Positions 6,056 to 7,968 of a stretch of 7,968 nucleotides of DNA are shown piece after piece. This DNA comes from Chitinophagaceae bacterium (GTDB taxonomy: Bacteria; Bacteroidota; Bacteroidia; Chitinophagales; Chitinophagaceae), in NCBI GenBank assembly GCA_019747455.1, contig JAIEQT010000019.1, forward strand, positions 1-7,968, in the 5' to 3' direction. Numbering within the stretch: the stretch's first letter is position 1; each line of letters starts with the position of its first letter. The notes below the pieces were generated by a model. It saw only the letters and a program-made list of their open reading frames with translations. It searched no databases and was not told where the DNA came from. The position numbers and the translations under genes are program-made.

Positions 6056-7078
6056 TCCTTTATGCTTTAACGCCTCAATTACACCCAATTGCATTTGTAT
6101 AAAATGCGATCGGTCGGGTTTTTTATCAGTTAAGGAGTTAACTGGATAAACAGACTCTTGATATGTTTTGGTAAAAAGTTCCATGCGCATCCGCGATAAA
6201 TAATTAGCCATACCGGGGCGATTACGGTGTTGCCGTAACGCCTCAATATGAATAGTGGCATTAGCTACCATTGATTCTCCAAAACCGGCTTCTATCAATT
6301 TTACTCCCTCATAGTTTACAATTTGTGAATGCCCATCTGTACTGGCAGCAGGGATAGCATATCCTGTAATACCGGCGCTATTAGCACTTATCACATATGC
6401 CATATTTTCGATTGACCTGGCCAGTTTTGCAATATTTTTTGGAGTAGCTGTTAATGCTCCTACTTCAGATGTATTATGCAAAAAAACTTCAGCTCCACGC
6501 AATGTTAAACATCTGACGATTTCCGGATAAAGAATTTCTTCAGATGCAATGCAAGCTAAATTACCAATTGCTGTTTTAGCAACCGGGAATAGACTTTCTT
6601 CCCCATATATCGCTATATATTTATCTAGTACATCATGCGGTGTTGGCGCAAACATACTATTCAACCTACGGTAGCGAAGTATCAGTTCACCAGTTGGGTC
6701 AATAATAAAACAGGCTTGAAAATATAAATCCGGAAAATGTGGATCACGCTCATATACATTACCACTTAAAAATATTTGCGCATCAATGGCTGCTTGTTTA
6801 ATAGCGTCGTATATATCACCCTCCATATCTATACAACCCTTATCGCGCCATTCTTCCATCGATTCACCCATGGGGAAACCGGTTAAAAAATATTCGGGAA
6901 GAACAACCAATCTTAGATCTTGCCCAATAAAAGCTTTGCTCGCTTTTATTTGTTTGCCAATGCGCGACAATGCATGCATCATTTTTTCTTTGGCTGAGGC
7001 ATAGTTAGCGCAACTATTTACGGCTTCGGTAGTCACTTGTAAGGCAAGCGCTTTATAGGGTGCAATATGGTGGGTCAT
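6044..7078 (-). CDS. Nitrilase/carbon-nitrogen hydrolase superfamily protein with an altered catalytic triad
   Basis: Member of the Glu-Lys-Cys nitrilase superfamily, 344 residues, cytoplasmic. Glu62 is in place in LRLVVLPEYFLTGFP. The lysine motif (usually Y-R-K) reads RYRRLNS, with Arg138 where Lys is expected. The nucleophile region reads IGNLACIASEEILYPEIVR: Cys176 has the usual spacing from the preceding Gly, but in most members Cys is seven residues before the Glu of 'PE', and here that position is Ser179. GAEVFLHNTSE (195-205) and NMAYVISANSAG (225-236) then match the fold well. It may be a divergent subfamily with different chemistry or an inactive scaffold; nitrile or amide hydrolysis should not be assumed. 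It is first in a minus-strand unit with ALDH, transcribed from the divergent promoter region at 7079-7144. The stop lies in a heptad array. Confidence 0.85.
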   Translation of the reverse strand: MTHHIAPYKALALQVTTEAVNSCANYASAKEKMMHALSRIGKQIKASKAFIGQDLRLVVLPEYFLTGFPMGESMEEWRDKGCIDMEGDIYDAIKQAAIDAQIFLSGNVYERDPHFPDLYFQACFIIDPTGELILRYRRLNSMFAPTPHDVLDKYIAIYGEESLFPVAKTAIGNLACIASEEILYPEIVRCLTLRGAEVFLHNTSEVGALTATPKNIAKLARSIENMAYVISANSAGITGYAIPAASTDGHSQIVNYEGVKLIEAGFGESMVANATIHIEALRQHRNRPGMANYLSRMRMELFTKTYQESVYPVNSLTDKKPDRSHFIQMQLGVIEALKHKGVIS

Positions 7079-7144
7079 AGTATTGCTTTAAAATTAGTTA
7101 ACTTCATTAACTAAATTATTAATTTGTTGAACTAAATGTACATT
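7079..7144. promoter_or_regulatory. Divergent promoter region between nitrilase-like and flavoprotein genes
   Basis: This 66-bp spacer must drive both genes. One-mismatch versions of the Bacteroidota -7 box TAnnTTTG are present in both directions: TTAATTTG at 7119-7126 on the plus strand and TAATTTTA (minus strand, 7096-7089). Their expected -33 regions fall on or beside the palindrome at 7094-7114, a layout suited to repression. AACTAAAT occurs at 7109-7116 and again at 7130-7137, exactly 21 bp apart. The promoter motifs are weak individually. Confidence 0.5.
7094..7114. promoter_or_regulatory. Candidate MarR operator in the divergent promoter
   Basis: Perfect inverted repeat with 8-bp arms TTAGTTAA and TTAACTAA around the spacer CTTCA. 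The core TAGTTAA-N5-TTAACTA has the same half-site and spacing as the palindrome at 353-371, upstream of the MFS-MarR unit. It sits 16 bases from the nitrilase-like start and 31 from the flavoprotein start. Binding by the MarR protein at 1650-2132 is inferred from this match. Confidence 0.65.
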
Positions 7145-7968
7145 ATGTTGGCCGATTTATTAATTGTTGGTGCGGGTTCAGCAGGTATGACCGCGGCTAT
7201 TTGTGCAGCGCAAAGAGGTAAGCAAGTAATAGTGGTAGAAAAAGCAGCTGAGCCGGGCGGAACATTGCACTATATGGCCGGACATTTAAGCGCTGCTGGC
7301 ACCAGGCTTCAGCAAGAGAAAGGAATCCTAGACACACCGGAAGAACACTATGCAGATATAGCCCGTATTAGTAGGGATACCATGAATTCTGTTATTACTA
7401 AAAAAGCAGTGGTGTTAGCCCCAAAAACATTGAATTGGCTGGAAGAACTGGGTTACCCATTCCATGAAAAAGCACCTCTTATTATTTACGGCCATGAACC
7501 TTATGGTAAACCTAGAACTTATTTAGGTATCGATGATATTCGTCCGCTTATTAATGCACCCGGTAAAACCGTTTTGAAAATATTGAAGCCATTATGGGAT
7601 CAATATGTTGCAGCGGGAAAGATTACCGTATATTATAATACGAGGATGGTTGGGATGGAGGTGGAGGGGAACCGCTGTATCGGGATGCGGGTTACGGGAT
7701 GCGAGTTACGGGTTACGGGATACGAGTTACGGGATACGGGTAAAGAAGAAACAGCCCGTAACGCGTATCTCGTATCTCGAAACTATATATTAACCACTGG
7801 TGGTTATGCTTCTAATCCTGAATTATTTAAAGAAGTAACTGAAGGTGTTACTCGTTTAATAAGTACGGCCAATCCTAACTCAACGGGCGATGGTATAATA
7901 GCCGCGGGCGCCGGCGGCGCGCGCGTCAGTAGGGGACCAAAAAATATCACTACTCTTGGTGGTTTTGA
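7145..7968 (+). CDS. FAD-dependent oxidoreductase, fumarate reductase / 3-ketosteroid dehydrogenase type (N-terminal part; 3' end outside window)
   Basis: Flavoprotein of the FAD_binding_2 type; 274 complete codons are visible and the frame is open to the right edge. The N-terminus MLADLLIVGAGSAGMTAA carries the dinucleotide-binding GxGxxG (9-14), with the ribose-binding acidic residue Glu32 in IVVEKAAEPGG. LPFH-type substrate-domain features are not recognisable, but NYILTTGGYASNPELF (213-228) is the conserved second FAD strand ('vlATGGF..N'), and STGDGIIAAGAGGA (248-261) the usual 'TGDG' turn. Such enzymes reduce or desaturate a C-C bond next to a carbonyl or carboxylate. The start follows the divergent promoter by a few bases of A/T-rich leader. 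Residues about 180-212 are written by a heptad hairpin element (RVTGCEL, RVTGYEL, RDTG), an in-frame insertion between two conserved strands. Family is fairly sure; substrate unknown. Confidence 0.85.
   Translation, partial: MLADLLIVGAGSAGMTAAICAAQRGKQVIVVEKAAEPGGTLHYMAGHLSAAGTRLQQEKGILDTPEEHYADIARISRDTMNSVITKKAVVLAPKTLNWLEELGYPFHEKAPLIIYGHEPYGKPRTYLGIDDIRPLINAPGKTVLKILKPLWDQYVAAGKITVYYNTRMVGMEVEGNRCIGMRVTGCELRVTGYELRDTGKEETARNAYLVSRNYILTTGGYASNPELFKEVTEGVTRLISTANPNSTGDGIIAAGAGGARVSRGPKNITTLGGF
7682..7779 (+). repeat. Heptad-repeat hairpin element inserted in frame within the flavoprotein gene
   Basis: The left arm (7682-7740) is eight gapless 7-bp units of the types GGGATAC, GAGTTAC, GGGTTAC and GGGATGC, plus GGG. 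A 14-nt A-rich loop (7741-7754) separates it from a right arm (7755-7779) of inverted heptads such as CGCGTAT and CTCGTAT. Positions 7716-7740 can pair with 7755-7779: 21 Watson-Crick pairs, one G-T and three mismatches in 25. Plus-strand left-arm units contain no stop codon in any frame, and the coding frame stays open throughout. Three heptads equal seven codons, giving the seven-residue peptide period. Confidence 0.85.

Noticed and set aside
7605..7793. Small plus-strand open frame with repeated GLRDTSYG-like residues
   Set aside because: It is another frame of the heptad array inside the flavoprotein gene, which stays open in its own frame with conserved FAD motifs on both sides.

Overview
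The window looks like chromosomal DNA of a Bacteroidota bacterium, with repeat types I associate with Chitinophagaceae-like genomes. The support is AT-rich coding sequence, A-rich leaders without a Shine-Dalgarno sequence, promoter-like motifs close to the Bacteroidota TAnnTTTG box, and abundant short intergenic repeats. The assignment is an inference from style, not from a marker gene.

Layout. The plus strand opens with the C-terminal end of a short-chain dehydrogenase/reductase (1-281). A 124-bp spacer follows, holding a 7-bp-periodic hairpin element and a palindrome. Then come three tightly spaced plus-strand genes: an MFS transporter (406-1644), a MarR-type regulator (1650-2132) and a GH13 alpha-glucosidase-like lipoprotein (2147-3859). 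A convergent minus-strand series runs from right to left: a nitrilase-superfamily protein with a doubtful catalytic triad (7078-6044), an aldehyde dehydrogenase (5981-4563) and a small secreted protein resembling the CpcT/CpeT family (4505-3873). A 66-bp divergent promoter region separates it from the 5' part of a flavoprotein of the fumarate reductase / 3-ketosteroid dehydrogenase type (7145 to the right edge).

How the genes may work together. SDR, aldehyde dehydrogenase, FAD-dependent dehydrogenase, nitrilase-like protein, MFS importer and MarR regulator together look like a catabolic island for a small carbonyl- or ring-containing compound. The same palindrome, TAGTTAA-N5-TTAAYTA, lies upstream of the MFS-MarR unit and in the nitrilase/flavoprotein divergent promoter. 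This suggests that the local MarR protein controls both blocks. The substrate cannot be read from the sequence. The GH13 enzyme is an odd partner.

The most unusual content is a set of degenerate 7-bp tandem arrays at four places, each with its own heptad sequence. Three sit exactly at gene 3' ends: just after the SDR stop, and across the stop codons of the aldehyde dehydrogenase and the nitrilase-like gene. The fourth is a long hairpin lying in frame inside the flavoprotein gene. It adds a seven-residue periodic peptide without breaking the frame. An 8-bp array and a separate palindromic intergenic element are also present.
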